Shown here one piece after another: positions 43,560 to 53,369 of a stretch of DNA of 64,000 nt (its first letter is position 1; each line of letters opens with the position of its first letter). Origin of the DNA: Bacteroidia bacterium (GTDB lineage Bacteria; Bacteroidota; Bacteroidia; Bacteroidales; UBA932). The stretch lies in assembly GCA_021153285.1 (NCBI GenBank), contig JAGKTT010000001.1, positions 1 through 64,000 of the forward strand, given 5' to 3'. The notes beneath the pieces were generated by a model that saw nothing but the letters and a program-made list of their open reading frames with translations, was not told the DNA's origin and did not search any database. Made by a program: the position numbers and the translations under genes.

Positions 43560-44999
43560 TGCAAACAATTCATCCTTAAAATTGACAAGATAGACTTTTT
43601 CAGTAGCACGAGTGATGGCCGTATAAAGCCACTTGAGATCGTCCACCGTCATTTCATCCTGCCAGATAGGATTGTCAATGAACACGCACCGCCATTGTCC
43701 TCCCTGAGACTTATGGCAGGTAATCGCATTGGCATATTTCAGCTGAAGGGCATTGTAATACTTGTCTTCCCGCACAGCTTCATAGCGCTTCTTCTTTGTC
43801 GTGATATGAGCATAATCTTCATTAACCCCTTGATAGAGCATATTGGACTGCTCATATGTGAGCGAGGCACTTTCCGAATCAAGTGTATCCAGAATCACCT
43901 TAGCCACTATTTCCTGATCGTCATAATCCGGGAAAGAAATTCTCGCCTCTGCGAAGTGAAGCCCGTACCTTTCCTCAAACTTCGAAATCTTCTGAAGCTT
44001 GGCAATATCGCCATTGGCAATATAATCCATCCCCTCGATACCTTCCAGAAACTGATAACAGTTCTTGACTATCATAAGTTTATCATCACGAACCAGTCTC
44101 TCATCCTTATACTGGACAGTCGAGCGAATTCCCAGATTGTACTTGATAGCCCTTTTATTCGAACGGCACAGGATTATCGTTTCATCCTCATCATAAGCAG
44201 AATACGCCTCCCCTATCTTCTCTATCAGCTCTCCCCCGCTTATCCTCTCAATGTCAGTAAATTGCGAAGTCTCAAGTCCCAGATCACACACATCCATAAT
44301 ACCCGGACCGTATTCAAGTTCGGTCTGCAGCTGGCGGATAAGAGTGGCATTGTACAATATGCCTGACTCCTGCTGCTGACGTACCACTGTAGTAAGTTCA
44401 GCGAAGGAAACTCCTCCGAAAACTCTCATATAATCCTTCATAAGTGCAGGACTTGCATCCAGTCCGACCGGAGGCAGCTGTGCGGAATCACCGATAAGGA
44501 TCACCTTGCACTCTACACCGCTACGGACAAATGATATCAGATCCTCCAGAAGATTTCCCGAGCCGAAAGCTGTCGTAGACTGCTGCTGGCCGGAATCGAT
44601 GCCGATAAGTGAGACCTCATCTACAATGAAAAGCGTCTGTTTATCCTTGTTCGGGAAAAGTGAAAATTGGCCGAAGCCGTCTCCTCCCACAGATTTCTGC
44701 CTGTAAATATGCTTATGTATAGTAAAGGCAGGCTGACCTGAATATGAGGACAAGACCTTGGCAGCCCTTCCGGTAGGGGCCAGAAGCACACATTTGGTCT
44801 GAAACTCCTTCATTACTGCAATCACCGAAGAAATAGCCGTGGTCTTTCCTGTGCCGGCATATCCGTTAACCACAAGAATGTCATTTTCATCCGAGCTCAC
44901 GAAATCTGCAACCCTCCTAAGCAAAGAATTCTGGCAGGAAGTTGGTTCGAAAGATAGCTTGGAAAGAAACCTGGAAAACAGAAAATCACTATGTCCCAT
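43554..44999 (-). CDS. ATP-dependent RecD-like DNA helicase
   Basis: 481 aa from the ATG at 44999; a longer frame upstream would lie inside trkH. Superfamily-1 motifs: Walker A GYAGTGKTT (46-54), Walker B FIVDEVSLIG, GDSAQLPPVG, VVRQQQESGI and the C-terminal ITCHKSQGGQW and YTAITRATEKVYLV. This is the short AAA_30/UvrD_C_2 form, without RecD2 N-terminal domains. The start codon overlaps the trkH stop by one base, so translation is coupled. Confidence 0.9.
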   Translation of the reverse strand: MGHSDFLFSRFLSKLSFEPTSCQNSLLRRVADFVSSDENDILVVNGYAGTGKTTAISSVIAVMKEFQTKCVLLAPTGRAAKVLSSYSGQPAFTIHKHIYRQKSVGGDGFGQFSLFPNKDKQTLFIVDEVSLIGIDSGQQQSTTAFGSGNLLEDLISFVRSGVECKVILIGDSAQLPPVGLDASPALMKDYMRVFGGVSFAELTTVVRQQQESGILYNATLIRQLQTELEYGPGIMDVCDLGLETSQFTDIERISGGELIEKIGEAYSAYDEDETIILCRSNKRAIKYNLGIRSTVQYKDERLVRDDKLMIVKNCYQFLEGIEGMDYIANGDIAKLQKISKFEERYGLHFAEARISFPDYDDQEIVAKVILDTLDSESASLTYEQSNMLYQGVNEDYAHITTKKKRYEAVREDKYYNALQLKYANAITCHKSQGGQWRCVFIDNPIWQDEMTVDDLKWLYTAITRATEKVYLVNFKDELFAD

Positions 45000-46453
45000 T
45001 ATCTGTGCCTCCTGAAAATCATAGAGATAGCCACCAGGACAGGATAGATCTCCACTCGTCCGAGGAACATATCGAATGCATAGATGAATTTGGCCATAGC
45101 CGGCTGAGACGAATAATTGTCCATACAGCCGACCTCGCCCAGTCCGGGACCCACGCTGCCGACTGATGCAATCACGCCTGAAACCGCCTCCGTGGCCTCG
45201 CATCCGCACAGCATTACGGCAATTACTGAAATAAAGACTACGATAAGATACACCACTATATACATCAGCACAGCGCTCACTGCACTGTCTGCCAGATGCT
45301 GGCCGCTAAGATGTGTCTGGGAAACAGCCGAAGGATGCAGTCTGTGCTTGACCTCATTGGAAACAGCCTTGAATGCGATCAGAAGTCTGTCCACCTTGAT
45401 ACCGCCTGTAGTCGATCCTGCGCATCCGCATTGGATGGATGCGAAGATAAGGACAATACCTGCCAGCCAAGGCCATAACGCATTGTCACATATGGCAAAA
45501 CCAGCTGTAGACATATAGCTGACCACAGTGAACGACGAATCCATCAGTGCCCTGCCCCAGGACTCATAGCCTCCGTCCCTCATAAGGGAGAACATAATGA
45601 TCAATGTCATTACGGCTATCGACCCGAAATAATATTTAGTGACTGTATTCTTGAATGGCTTGAGTGATCGTGTGGCGAAAACTGCATAGATAAGTCCGAA
45701 ATGCATAGCACACAGAGCCATAAAGAAGAGTACGACAAGATTGATGGCATCAGATCCGAAAGCGCCGACTGAAAGATTCCTGGTACTGAATCCGCCGGTT
45801 GCCGCGATACTGAAAGCGTGGTTCACAGCATCAAACAATGGCATACCGGCCACCCATAAAGCCAGAAAGGTCGCCAATGTCAATGATGCATAGACGACAG
45901 TAATGATCCTTACCACCTTGGAAGACTTGTATCTGTATCCCTCTTTGGAAAGAGTGGACATCTCCATATTGGTCAGTTTCAGACGATAAGGGCTGGCATC
46001 AGGCATTACCAGAAGCAGGAATACCACTACTCCCAGGCCCCCGATATAGTGAGTGGAAGAACGCCAGAAAAGCAGACTCTTCGGAAGCGCCTCTATATCA
46101 TTCAATATTGTCGAGCCAGTGGTAGTATAACCGGAAACGCTTTCAAACCAGGCATTTATAAGGGTAAATTCACCTCCATACAATACATATGGAAGCATAC
46201 CGAAGACAAAGGACAATATCCACGAAAACACAATGGTAAGGAAGCCGTCCTTCAAAGAAAGAGACTGCCTGCCTCTGACGAAAATGAACGGGAAAGCTCC
46301 GAAAATAAGGGTAATGATGAAGCTGATAAGCAATGGGCCGAATGCTTCGTCACGTCCGTAGATAACCGAAACGGCCATCGACAGAAACATAAAGAGAGCA
46401 CTTACAAGAAGCGCCTTTCCTACATTGACCGATATTGCCTTGATATTCATCAT
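44999..46453 (-). CDS. trkH: TrkH family potassium uptake protein
   Basis: 484 aa with about 10-12 membrane segments. The four pore-loop repeats are recognisable, including SVSGYTTTGSTIL, SIAATGGFSTRNLS, MSTAGFAICDNALWPW and GSVGPGLGEVGC. It is the ion-conducting subunit of Trk K+ uptake; trkA is not in the window. It overlaps the upstream gene by 4 nt and the RecD-like gene by 1 nt. Confidence 0.93.
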   Translation of the reverse strand: MMNIKAISVNVGKALLVSALFMFLSMAVSVIYGRDEAFGPLLISFIITLIFGAFPFIFVRGRQSLSLKDGFLTIVFSWILSFVFGMLPYVLYGGEFTLINAWFESVSGYTTTGSTILNDIEALPKSLLFWRSSTHYIGGLGVVVFLLLVMPDASPYRLKLTNMEMSTLSKEGYRYKSSKVVRIITVVYASLTLATFLALWVAGMPLFDAVNHAFSIAATGGFSTRNLSVGAFGSDAINLVVLFFMALCAMHFGLIYAVFATRSLKPFKNTVTKYYFGSIAVMTLIIMFSLMRDGGYESWGRALMDSSFTVVSYMSTAGFAICDNALWPWLAGIVLIFASIQCGCAGSTTGGIKVDRLLIAFKAVSNEVKHRLHPSAVSQTHLSGQHLADSAVSAVLMYIVVYLIVVFISVIAVMLCGCEATEAVSGVIASVGSVGPGLGEVGCMDNYSSQPAMAKFIYAFDMFLGRVEIYPVLVAISMIFRRHR

Positions 46454-47304
46454 TGATTCTCCATCAGTTTTTCACGCTCGTCACGAAGGTTCTTGACCCT
46501 GCGCTTCAGCTCTACATTCTCATCAATGATCTCAGTAAGACCTGTATTGATGTTAGCCAGCTGGTCATCACCATCGAATTCGTAGAGATACCTCCTGCTC
46601 GAAAGTCTGTAAGCGTCTATTCCGTCAGACATTCGGCAAATAGGTCTGACATAATAGACCATCGTAAAATAGAGGAGAAGGAGGATCAGAAGAAGACCGG
46701 CTCCAACCGAAACCACACCGGGAATGATGCTTCGATAAAAACCTGCATCGAAATCGGCTGAATTGTTTCTAAGCTCTTCGTGAATCACTTCATTCAGGGA
46801 AGTCAGGTCCTGGCGAAGCTTTGTATAGCGAGGCTGAAGGCTTCCGAAGAACCACTCGCCTGTATTGACGGTATCAGCGAGAAAGACCTCGTCAAATTTC
46901 AAGGATGTCTTCATAAAGGCATCGAAAGACATCACTACGGAATCCACCTTCGGTAACATCTTTCCTGATGTGAACGAGCCTCTGAGCGAATCGGACTGGG
47001 CATTGAAGTAGGCAAGATTGAAGTCCGGCATCAATGAGATGTCGTTCTGAACCACTACAGCAAGCATCTGGTCATTGTACTCCTGAGTAATATCCGCAAG
47101 TTTCTGAGAGAGATTGATACTCTTTATGTTAGAGGCGATGAGATCGGACACATAGTCGCTCATTCTGCGGTATTCCAGAATGGAGATAACGCTGGAAAGC
47201 AGCAATATCATCGCAAGGGAGCCGAGGCTGAAGAAAAGTTTCTTCTTCATCGAGGGCTTCCTTTCCTTTTTTCTTCTGAATAATCCAAGTGCCATTTCAA
47301 GCAT
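46450..47304 (-). CDS. Membrane protein with periplasmic helical and HAMP-like regions
   Basis: 284 aa. Two transmembrane helices (about residues 24-44 and 203-223) flank a mostly helical extracytoplasmic domain of ~155 residues, like a four-helix-bundle sensor module. After the second helix a HAMP-like segment (YYVRPICRMSDGIDAY) and a coiled coil (ENVELKRRVKNLRDEREKLM) end the protein with no kinase or methyl-accepting domain. It resembles a sensor kinase without its output. It is the first gene of the operon and overlaps trkH by 4 nt. Starts at 47295 or at MKKK (47250) are also possible. Confidence 0.7.
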   Translation of the reverse strand: MLEMALGLFRRKKERKPSMKKKLFFSLGSLAMILLLSSVISILEYRRMSDYVSDLIASNIKSINLSQKLADITQEYNDQMLAVVVQNDISLMPDFNLAYFNAQSDSLRGSFTSGKMLPKVDSVVMSFDAFMKTSLKFDEVFLADTVNTGEWFFGSLQPRYTKLRQDLTSLNEVIHEELRNNSADFDAGFYRSIIPGVVSVGAGLLLILLLLYFTMVYYVRPICRMSDGIDAYRLSSRRYLYEFDGDDQLANINTGLTEIIDENVELKRRVKNLRDEREKLMENQ

Positions 47305-47319
47305 TTTTAATACAACTCA

Positions 47320-47327
47320 CAAATATA
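47320..47327 (-). promoter_or_regulatory. -7 element for the HAMP-like protein-trkH-helicase operon
   Basis: TATATTTG on the minus strand, 15 nt before the start at 47304. Confidence 0.4.
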
Positions 47328-47368
47328 GAGAATTTATTCTTATATTTATCGGGACTAATCGTATAATT

Positions 47369-49768
47369 ATGAGACTGAAACTTATATATATAGCCTGTCT
47401 GGCACTTCTCTCATCCGGATGCAGCAAGTCATATGACAGCTTCGACCCGGAACACACCATCTGGTTCGACAAACCGGCATCGATATGGGAGGAAACCCTT
47501 CCTCTTGGCAACGGACGCCTGGGAATGATGCCTGACGGGGGCATTGATCAGGAAAGGATAGTGCTGAATGAGATATCTCTCTGGAGCGGATGCGAAGCCA
47601 ATTATTCAAACCCCGATGCAGCAGAAAGCCTGCCGCTGATCCGCGACCTGCTTCTCCAAGGCAGGAATGCCGAGGCACAGGAAGTGATGTACAGACGTTT
47701 TGTACCTCACAAGCCTACTGACGGAGGTACATACGGAAGCTATCAGACACTCGGAGAGCTGACAATCACTCACCATAATGCGCAAAACAATATCAGCGGA
47801 TACCGCAGGTGGCTGGACCTTCACACCGCAACAGCTCATACAGAATACACGGCCAATGACGTAAAACATTCCAGAAGATACTATGTATCAAGGGATTGCG
47901 ACGCCATCATCACAGAAATCAATGCAGAGGAGGCCGCATCACTAAGCTTCGATGTCAGCCTTTCAAGGGCTTTCCGCTGCCGCGAGGAAGTAATTTCTGA
48001 CGGACTATTGAAAATAAGCGGCACTCTGGACAGCGGAACAGAAAAGCCGGGAATGAGCTATGCGGCGTACGCACAGATTCTGACCGAAGGCAAGAATGCC
48101 AGAATCGAAGGAGGCAAGGTATATGATGCAGATAAAGCGTGGATAATCATATCTGCTGCCACCAGCTGGTTCGAGGGAGATGATTATGACAGGAAAGCCC
48201 GGGAGATATTGGCCAGAGTCACAGATAACTTTGACTACGAAAGAATATATGACGCATCTGTACAAGCACATAAAGCATTATACGACAGAGCCTCTGTGCA
48301 TCTGGAATCAGATGCTGCCAGCGCATCATTGCCTGCCGATGAAAGAATCCTCGCTTATTCAGAAGGTGCAAAGGACAATCATCTGGCATCTCTGTACTAC
48401 AATTACGGCCGTTATCTCCTGATCAGCAGTACCCGGGAGGGCAGTCTACCTCCAAATCTCCAGGGTTTATGGGCCAACACCTACCAGACCCCTTGGAACG
48501 GAGATTACCACACGAACATAAACGTGCAGATGAATCACTGGATAGCTGAGCAAGGCAATCTCAGCGAGCTCCACCTGCCTCTTACCGACTTGGTACTCAA
48601 TATGATACCAAGCGGCCAGAAGACAGCAAAAGACTTCTATGGAGATCAGGCAAGAGGATGGGTACAGCATATGATGACCAATGTATGGAACTACACAGCT
48701 CCGGGGGAACATCCGTCCTGGGGAGCGACCAATACCGGTGGAGCCTGGCTCTGTGACCATCTTTGGGAACATTTCGCATATACCGGAGATATGGAATATC
48801 TGGCAAGAGTATATCCGGCCTTGAAAGGAGCTTCACAATTCTTCCTTTCGACAATGATAAGAGAACCGAAGAACGGTTATCTGGTAACGGCTCCGTCATC
48901 TTCTCCGGAGAACACGTTTTACGAAAACGGCAAGGCTGTCAGCATCTGTATGGGACCGACTATGGACACACAGCTGATAAGGGAGCTATTCCAACAGACC
49001 GTTTCTGCAGCTTCTCTGCTGAAATATTCTGAAGAGAAGTCCTTCTGCGACTCTCTGGGCCGGGCTATGGCACAACTCGCTCCTCATCAGATCAGCAAGG
49101 AGGGATATCTTATGGAATGGCTTGAAGACTACGAAGAAACAGACATACATCACCGTCATATTTCACATCTTTACGGCCTTCATCCAGGCAATCAGATCTC
49201 CCCACGCCTGACTCCGGAACTCGCCGAGGCCTGCCGGGTGACATTGAACCGAAGAGGCGACGAAGCTACAGGGTGGAGCCGTGCGTGGAAAATCAATTTC
49301 TGGGCTAGACTGGGAGACGGCGACAGGGCATTGAAACTGTTCAGAAGCCTTCTTTACCCTGCTGTGCAGGAAGGCTGGCACGCCAGCGGAACATACCCGA
49401 ACCTCTTCTGCTCGCACCCTCCATTCCAGATCGACGGTAATTTCGGCGGTGCGGCCGGTATCGGCGAAATGCTCATTCAGAGCCACGAGGGATATATCAA
49501 TATCCTACCGGCCTTGCCTTCAGAATGGAGTGACGGAAACCTGAAAGGATTCAAGGCAAAGGGTGGAACGGAGATCGACCTTGTATGGAAAAACGGAAAG
49601 CCCGTGAAGATGACTGTCACAGGAGGATGGGATAAATCGGTGCAGATACTGATTCCCGAAGGGATGACAGCTTCGGTGAGTGGCTGCGAGTACGAGTACT
49701 GCGGGGATTTTGTAAAGCTGAAACTTCCTGCTGGAAAGAAAGCGACAGTGCGTTTCAGGGAAATTTAG
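47369..49768 (+). CDS. GH95 family alpha-L-fucosidase/galactosidase, lipoprotein
   Basis: 799 aa from the ATG at 47369, where a signal peptide with lipobox LLSSGC begins. The N-terminal GH95 domain (WFDKPASIWEETLPLGNGRLG, NEISLWSG), the (alpha/alpha)6 barrel with NVQMNHWIAEQGNLSELHLP, the likely catalytic Glu514 in TAPSSSPEN, and RAWKINFWARLGDGDRA, then DGNFGGAAGIGEMLIQSH, are typical of the family. Expected to release terminal alpha-1,2-fucose or galactose from glycans. It is not in a PUL here; it converges with, and overlaps by 4 nt, the nucleotidyltransferase gene. Confidence 0.94.
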   Translation: MRLKLIYIACLALLSSGCSKSYDSFDPEHTIWFDKPASIWEETLPLGNGRLGMMPDGGIDQERIVLNEISLWSGCEANYSNPDAAESLPLIRDLLLQGRNAEAQEVMYRRFVPHKPTDGGTYGSYQTLGELTITHHNAQNNISGYRRWLDLHTATAHTEYTANDVKHSRRYYVSRDCDAIITEINAEEAASLSFDVSLSRAFRCREEVISDGLLKISGTLDSGTEKPGMSYAAYAQILTEGKNARIEGGKVYDADKAWIIISAATSWFEGDDYDRKAREILARVTDNFDYERIYDASVQAHKALYDRASVHLESDAASASLPADERILAYSEGAKDNHLASLYYNYGRYLLISSTREGSLPPNLQGLWANTYQTPWNGDYHTNINVQMNHWIAEQGNLSELHLPLTDLVLNMIPSGQKTAKDFYGDQARGWVQHMMTNVWNYTAPGEHPSWGATNTGGAWLCDHLWEHFAYTGDMEYLARVYPALKGASQFFLSTMIREPKNGYLVTAPSSSPENTFYENGKAVSICMGPTMDTQLIRELFQQTVSAASLLKYSEEKSFCDSLGRAMAQLAPHQISKEGYLMEWLEDYEETDIHHRHISHLYGLHPGNQISPRLTPELAEACRVTLNRRGDEATGWSRAWKINFWARLGDGDRALKLFRSLLYPAVQEGWHASGTYPNLFCSHPPFQIDGNFGGAAGIGEMLIQSHEGYINILPALPSEWSDGNLKGFKAKGGTEIDLVWKNGKPVKMTVTGGWDKSVQILIPEGMTASVSGCEYEYCGDFVKLKLPAGKKATVRFREI

Positions 49769-50895
49769 CGGCGAAATCTAATCTTTGCATCATTCCAGAC
49801 CTGTGCAAAACCACTTGACAAGGTATGCCATATCTGTATGAACGAATGACGAGGGAAAAGGAAGACCAAGCCAAAAGTTCTGCCAATATGAGCCAGCACG
49901 GCCTTTGTCTTGTTAATCAGATAGTTAGCCCCTCTATTCTTATTAACAGCCCTTTCCTGACCGAAATTGCCTTCATCCAAAAGTCGTCTCAGGATCTTTT
50001 CTGCCTTATGCTGCTGTGAGGAATCATAGAATGGAAAGGCATCGGCCGGCATTCCGAAAAATTTTACCAGAACACAACCAAATGACTGCCAAGGTTTCAT
50101 CATATCCACGCTCAGCAAGATTCTTTTCAGACTTTCCATATCAATATTCGAAGACCTCGCGCGAAGGAACAGCATCCAATCACATAATTGTCTTGCCCCG
50201 AGTCCGCTTGTAAGGAAATGATGGAATATGTGACTGAAAACATAAAAGGCATTATACTCATCGGAAGGCGTATTGACCTCTTGTCCGCTAAACACCATAG
50301 GTACAAGAGCCTCACTCAATCCCTTCCTTGCTATCTCCTGATATATGCGGTCAAGTCTGGCTGTCGGGTAACGCTCCGAATATCTATGAACTTCCACAGA
50401 GACCTTTCCGACAAAGAAATCATAATGCTTGCCTACTTCCAGAGCTTTCCTGTCATCGATTTGTGTAGCCAAAGGCTTCACGACATCATATGAATCCGCA
50501 TAGCGTTCAAGCCCCACATAAAGATCAATATCACCGCATTGTCTGAGTTCCGGCTTCGGATAATATTGAGCCAGTCCCTGACCTTTCAGCAGGACCGGCC
50601 TTATACCGGCTGCAGACAATTGACTTACGACGTTGACCAGCACACCGTTCAGCTTACCGTGTGTCATAATATTCGCCATTATGAAAGTCTTTATCCTGGT
50701 TCTCAACTCCTGAGAGATAGCGGATGCAATGCCGGGATCCGAAAGCATAATATCACCTGCCACTCCCAGAGCCGACTGTATCTTTGCCGTGCGGGCCACT
50801 TTCCCCCAGTCAGCAAAACCTTCAGGTATCTCTACGGGAGTTCCCCAGAATGCATTTCTGAGCAAAGAAAAAAAGACTTCCTCGTGACGTTCCAT
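49765..50895 (-). CDS. Nucleotidyltransferase family protein (PF14907-like)
   Basis: 376 aa. RPVLLKGQGLAQYYP (Lys104) and CGDIDLYVG (Asp122, Asp124) form the active-site core of the uncharacterised NTP_transf_5 group; FVGKVSVEVHRYSERYPT provides the third acidic/His block. No signal peptide. In HPr-rel-A type systems such proteins occur with HprK-like and PqqD-like proteins, and all three kinds occur in this window, but 45 kb apart. Here it is the last gene behind manC, ugd and an aminotransferase, separated from the last by 2 nt. Confidence 0.82.
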   Translation of the reverse strand: MERHEEVFFSLLRNAFWGTPVEIPEGFADWGKVARTAKIQSALGVAGDIMLSDPGIASAISQELRTRIKTFIMANIMTHGKLNGVLVNVVSQLSAAGIRPVLLKGQGLAQYYPKPELRQCGDIDLYVGLERYADSYDVVKPLATQIDDRKALEVGKHYDFFVGKVSVEVHRYSERYPTARLDRIYQEIARKGLSEALVPMVFSGQEVNTPSDEYNAFYVFSHIFHHFLTSGLGARQLCDWMLFLRARSSNIDMESLKRILLSVDMMKPWQSFGCVLVKFFGMPADAFPFYDSSQQHKAEKILRRLLDEGNFGQERAVNKNRGANYLINKTKAVLAHIGRTFGLVFLFPRHSFIQIWHTLSSGFAQVWNDAKIRFRR

Positions 50896-50897
50896 AT

Positions 50898-52097
50898 TTA
50901 CCTCTTCAATGAATTATATTTCTCCAAAGCCTTCTCCAGCACGACCAGAGCTCTCTTCAGATCGTCCTGATTAAGGACATAAGCTATTCTGACCTCATTT
51001 TTTCCCAGACCAGGAGTCGAATAAAAACCGCTGGCCGGAGCCAACATCACCGTTTCTCCCTCGTAATCGAAATCACTAAGACACCAGGCGCAGAAATCCT
51101 CGGCATTATCCACCGGAAGCTTGGCCACGGTGTAGAAAGCTCCCATAGGAATAGGAGAATATACCCCCGGAATCCTGTTCAGGCCATCTACAAGGCATTT
51201 TCTGCGGGCTACATATTCATCATACACTTCAGCCGAATACTCCTGAGTATCCTCAATGGATGCCTCAGCAATGATCTGTCCGATGAGTGGCGGACTAAGA
51301 CGTGCCTGGCAGAACTTCATCACAGCCTTGCGCACCTCCTCATTCTTGGTTACAAGGGCACCGATCCTGATTCCACATTCCGAATACCTCTTTGACACAG
51401 AATCAATAAGAACCACATTCTGCTCGATTCCTTCCATATGACAGGCTGAAATATAAGGTGATCCCGTATATATGAACTCTCTGTACACCTCATCAGAGAA
51501 CAGGTACAGGTCGTGCCTCTTCACAATATCCCTGATCTGGTTCATCTCCGCACGAGAGTACAGATAACCCGTAGGATTGTTCGGATTACATATGAGAATC
51601 GCTTTTGTACGCTCAGAAATAAGTTTTTCGAATTCTTCTACCGGAGGTAAGGCAAATCCGGTCTCGATAGAAGAAGGCACCGACTTGATCACAGCTCCTG
51701 CAGACACCGCAAATGCCATATAATTGGCATAGGCAGGCTCCGGAACAATGATTTCGTCACCCGGATTCAGGCAGGACAGGAAGGCGAACAAAACGGCCTC
51801 CGAACCACCTGTAGTAACGATTATATCGTCCGGAACAAGGTCAATATTGTACTTGGAATAATATTTCACGAGCTTCTCCCTGAGCGAAAGGAAACCCGCA
51901 CTCGGACTATATTCCAATATATTCCTGTCAATGCTCTTCATCACATCAAGAGCCTTCTGAGGAGTCGGAAGATCCGGCTGTCCGATATTCAGATGATATA
52001 CTTTTATCCCCCTGGCCTTTGCATCATTGGCCAAAGGTGTCAATTTTCTGATAGGCGAAGAGGGCATCGCGCACCCTCTGTTGGAAATACTTGGCAT
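50898..52097 (-). CDS. PLP-dependent class I/II aminotransferase
   Basis: 399 aa. Fold-type I aminotransferase blocks: SSPIRKLTPLANDAKARGIK, YHLNIGQPDLPTP, TTGGSEAVLFAF, ICNPNNPTGYLYS, FSDEVYREF and the PLP-lysine motif SVSKRYSECGIRIG (Lys near residue 236). This N-terminal form (xRGxxMPxSPIRKLxP) is the common Bacteroidota aspartate/aromatic aminotransferase-like enzyme; the amino donor cannot be named. Probably a metabolic gene carried at the end of the sugar-nucleotide operon. Confidence 0.92.
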   Translation of the reverse strand: MPSISNRGCAMPSSPIRKLTPLANDAKARGIKVYHLNIGQPDLPTPQKALDVMKSIDRNILEYSPSAGFLSLREKLVKYYSKYNIDLVPDDIIVTTGGSEAVLFAFLSCLNPGDEIIVPEPAYANYMAFAVSAGAVIKSVPSSIETGFALPPVEEFEKLISERTKAILICNPNNPTGYLYSRAEMNQIRDIVKRHDLYLFSDEVYREFIYTGSPYISACHMEGIEQNVVLIDSVSKRYSECGIRIGALVTKNEEVRKAVMKFCQARLSPPLIGQIIAEASIEDTQEYSAEVYDEYVARRKCLVDGLNRIPGVYSPIPMGAFYTVAKLPVDNAEDFCAWCLSDFDYEGETVMLAPASGFYSTPGLGKNEVRIAYVLNQDDLKRALVVLEKALEKYNSLKR

Positions 52098-52122
52098 ACA
52101 CTACTTATTTAATCAAAGGGAC

Positions 52123-53361
52123 TCAGTCTCTACGGAATATATCCCTTGTATACACTTTCTCCTTTACATCATCCAGTGCTGAATCATAACGATTGGCCAC
52201 AATGGCATCGCTCATATTCTTGAACTTCTCCATATCATTGACCACAAGACTTCCGAAGAATGTGGTTCCGTCTTCAAGCGATGGTTCATAAATTATCACA
52301 GCCGCACCCTTAGCCTTGACTCTCTTCATTATTCCCTGAATCGAACTGTGGCGGAAATTGTCTGAATTGGCCTTCATCGTGAGCCTGTAAACTCCCACAA
52401 TACAATGCCTTTCCATCGACACATCATACTCGGGACCATCGTAGTAAGAATAATATCCGGCCTTCTGGAGAACTCGGTCAGCTATGAAATCCTTGCGGGT
52501 ACGGTTACTATCGACAATGGCACGCACCAGATTCTGAGGCACGTCGTCATAATTGGCCAGAAGCTGCTTTGTGTCCTTAGGAAGGCAATATCCTCCGTAT
52601 CCGAACGAAGGATTGTTGTAATGGTCACCGATACGCGGATCGAGGCAGACTCCCTTTATAATAGACTGGGTATCAAGCCCTTTCATCTCGGCATAGGTAT
52701 CAAGTTCATTGAAGTATGAGACTCTGAGGGCCAGGAATGTATTGGCAAAAAGTTTTACAGCTTCAGCCTCTGTCGTACCCATAAACATCGTATCAACATC
52801 CGGTTTCAAGGAAGCTTCCTGCAGAAGAAAGGCAAATCTTTCAGCCGCAGTCCTCAGACGAGGGTTCTGAACATCCGTTCCGACAATGATACGGCTCGGG
52901 TAGAGATTGTCATAAAGGGCCTTGGATTCGCGCAGGAACTCCGGCGAAAACATTATATTGTCACACTCGTACTTCTCACGTACAGATGCAGTATAGCCTA
53001 CCGGAACAGTGGACTTGATGACCATAATGGCCGAAGGATTGACCGCCAGAACAGCCTCGATGACATTCTCCACCGCTGATGTGTCGAAGAAATTCTTCTT
53101 CGGATCATAATTGGTCGGAGCAGCGATAATGACATACTCTGCATCCTTATATGCGGCCTGAGCATCCAAGGTCGCTGTCAGATCCAGCTGCTTTTCAGCA
53201 AAATATTTCTCAATATATTCGTCCTGGATGGGAGACTCTCTGCAATTTATCATCTCCACTTTTTCAGGCACAATATCCACAGCCATCACGCTGTGTCTCC
53301 GTGAAAGAAGGGTCGCCATCGAAAGACCCACATAACCCGTTCCTGCTACTGCTATCTTCAT
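52123..53361 (-). CDS. ugd: UDP-glucose 6-dehydrogenase (nucleotide sugar dehydrogenase)
   Basis: 412 aa. NAD-binding GTGYVGLS (7-14), VDIVPEKVEMIN, APTNYDP, STVPVGYT, FSPEFLRESKAL, and the catalytic Cys in GYGGYCLPKDTKQL (near residue 256). It resembles the short E. coli-type Ugd, converting UDP-Glc to UDP-GlcA with 2 NAD+. UDP-GlcA is a common precursor of acidic capsules. It follows manC by 8 nt. Confidence 0.93.
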   Translation of the reverse strand: MKIAVAGTGYVGLSMATLLSRRHSVMAVDIVPEKVEMINCRESPIQDEYIEKYFAEKQLDLTATLDAQAAYKDAEYVIIAAPTNYDPKKNFFDTSAVENVIEAVLAVNPSAIMVIKSTVPVGYTASVREKYECDNIMFSPEFLRESKALYDNLYPSRIIVGTDVQNPRLRTAAERFAFLLQEASLKPDVDTMFMGTTEAEAVKLFANTFLALRVSYFNELDTYAEMKGLDTQSIIKGVCLDPRIGDHYNNPSFGYGGYCLPKDTKQLLANYDDVPQNLVRAIVDSNRTRKDFIADRVLQKAGYYSYYDGPEYDVSMERHCIVGVYRLTMKANSDNFRHSSIQGIMKRVKAKGAAVIIYEPSLEDGTTFFGSLVVNDMEKFKNMSDAIVANRYDSALDDVKEKVYTRDIFRRD

Positions 53362-53369
53362 ATTGATAC

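Noticed and set aside
43551..44366. 271-codon plus-strand frame opposite the RecD-like helicase
   Set aside because: Shadow of a gene with complete helicase motifs; starts in the inverted repeat and lacks a promoter.
45000..45209. N-terminal extension of the RecD-like helicase
   Set aside because: The extra ~70 residues are the out-of-frame trkH 3' end and have no helicase similarity; MGHSDFLF at 44999 overlaps the trkH stop as in a coupled operon.
49765..49768. 4-nt overlap of GH95 and nucleotidyltransferase gene ends as evidence of a shared function
   Set aside because: They are convergent; tail-to-tail overlaps are common and carry no functional meaning.
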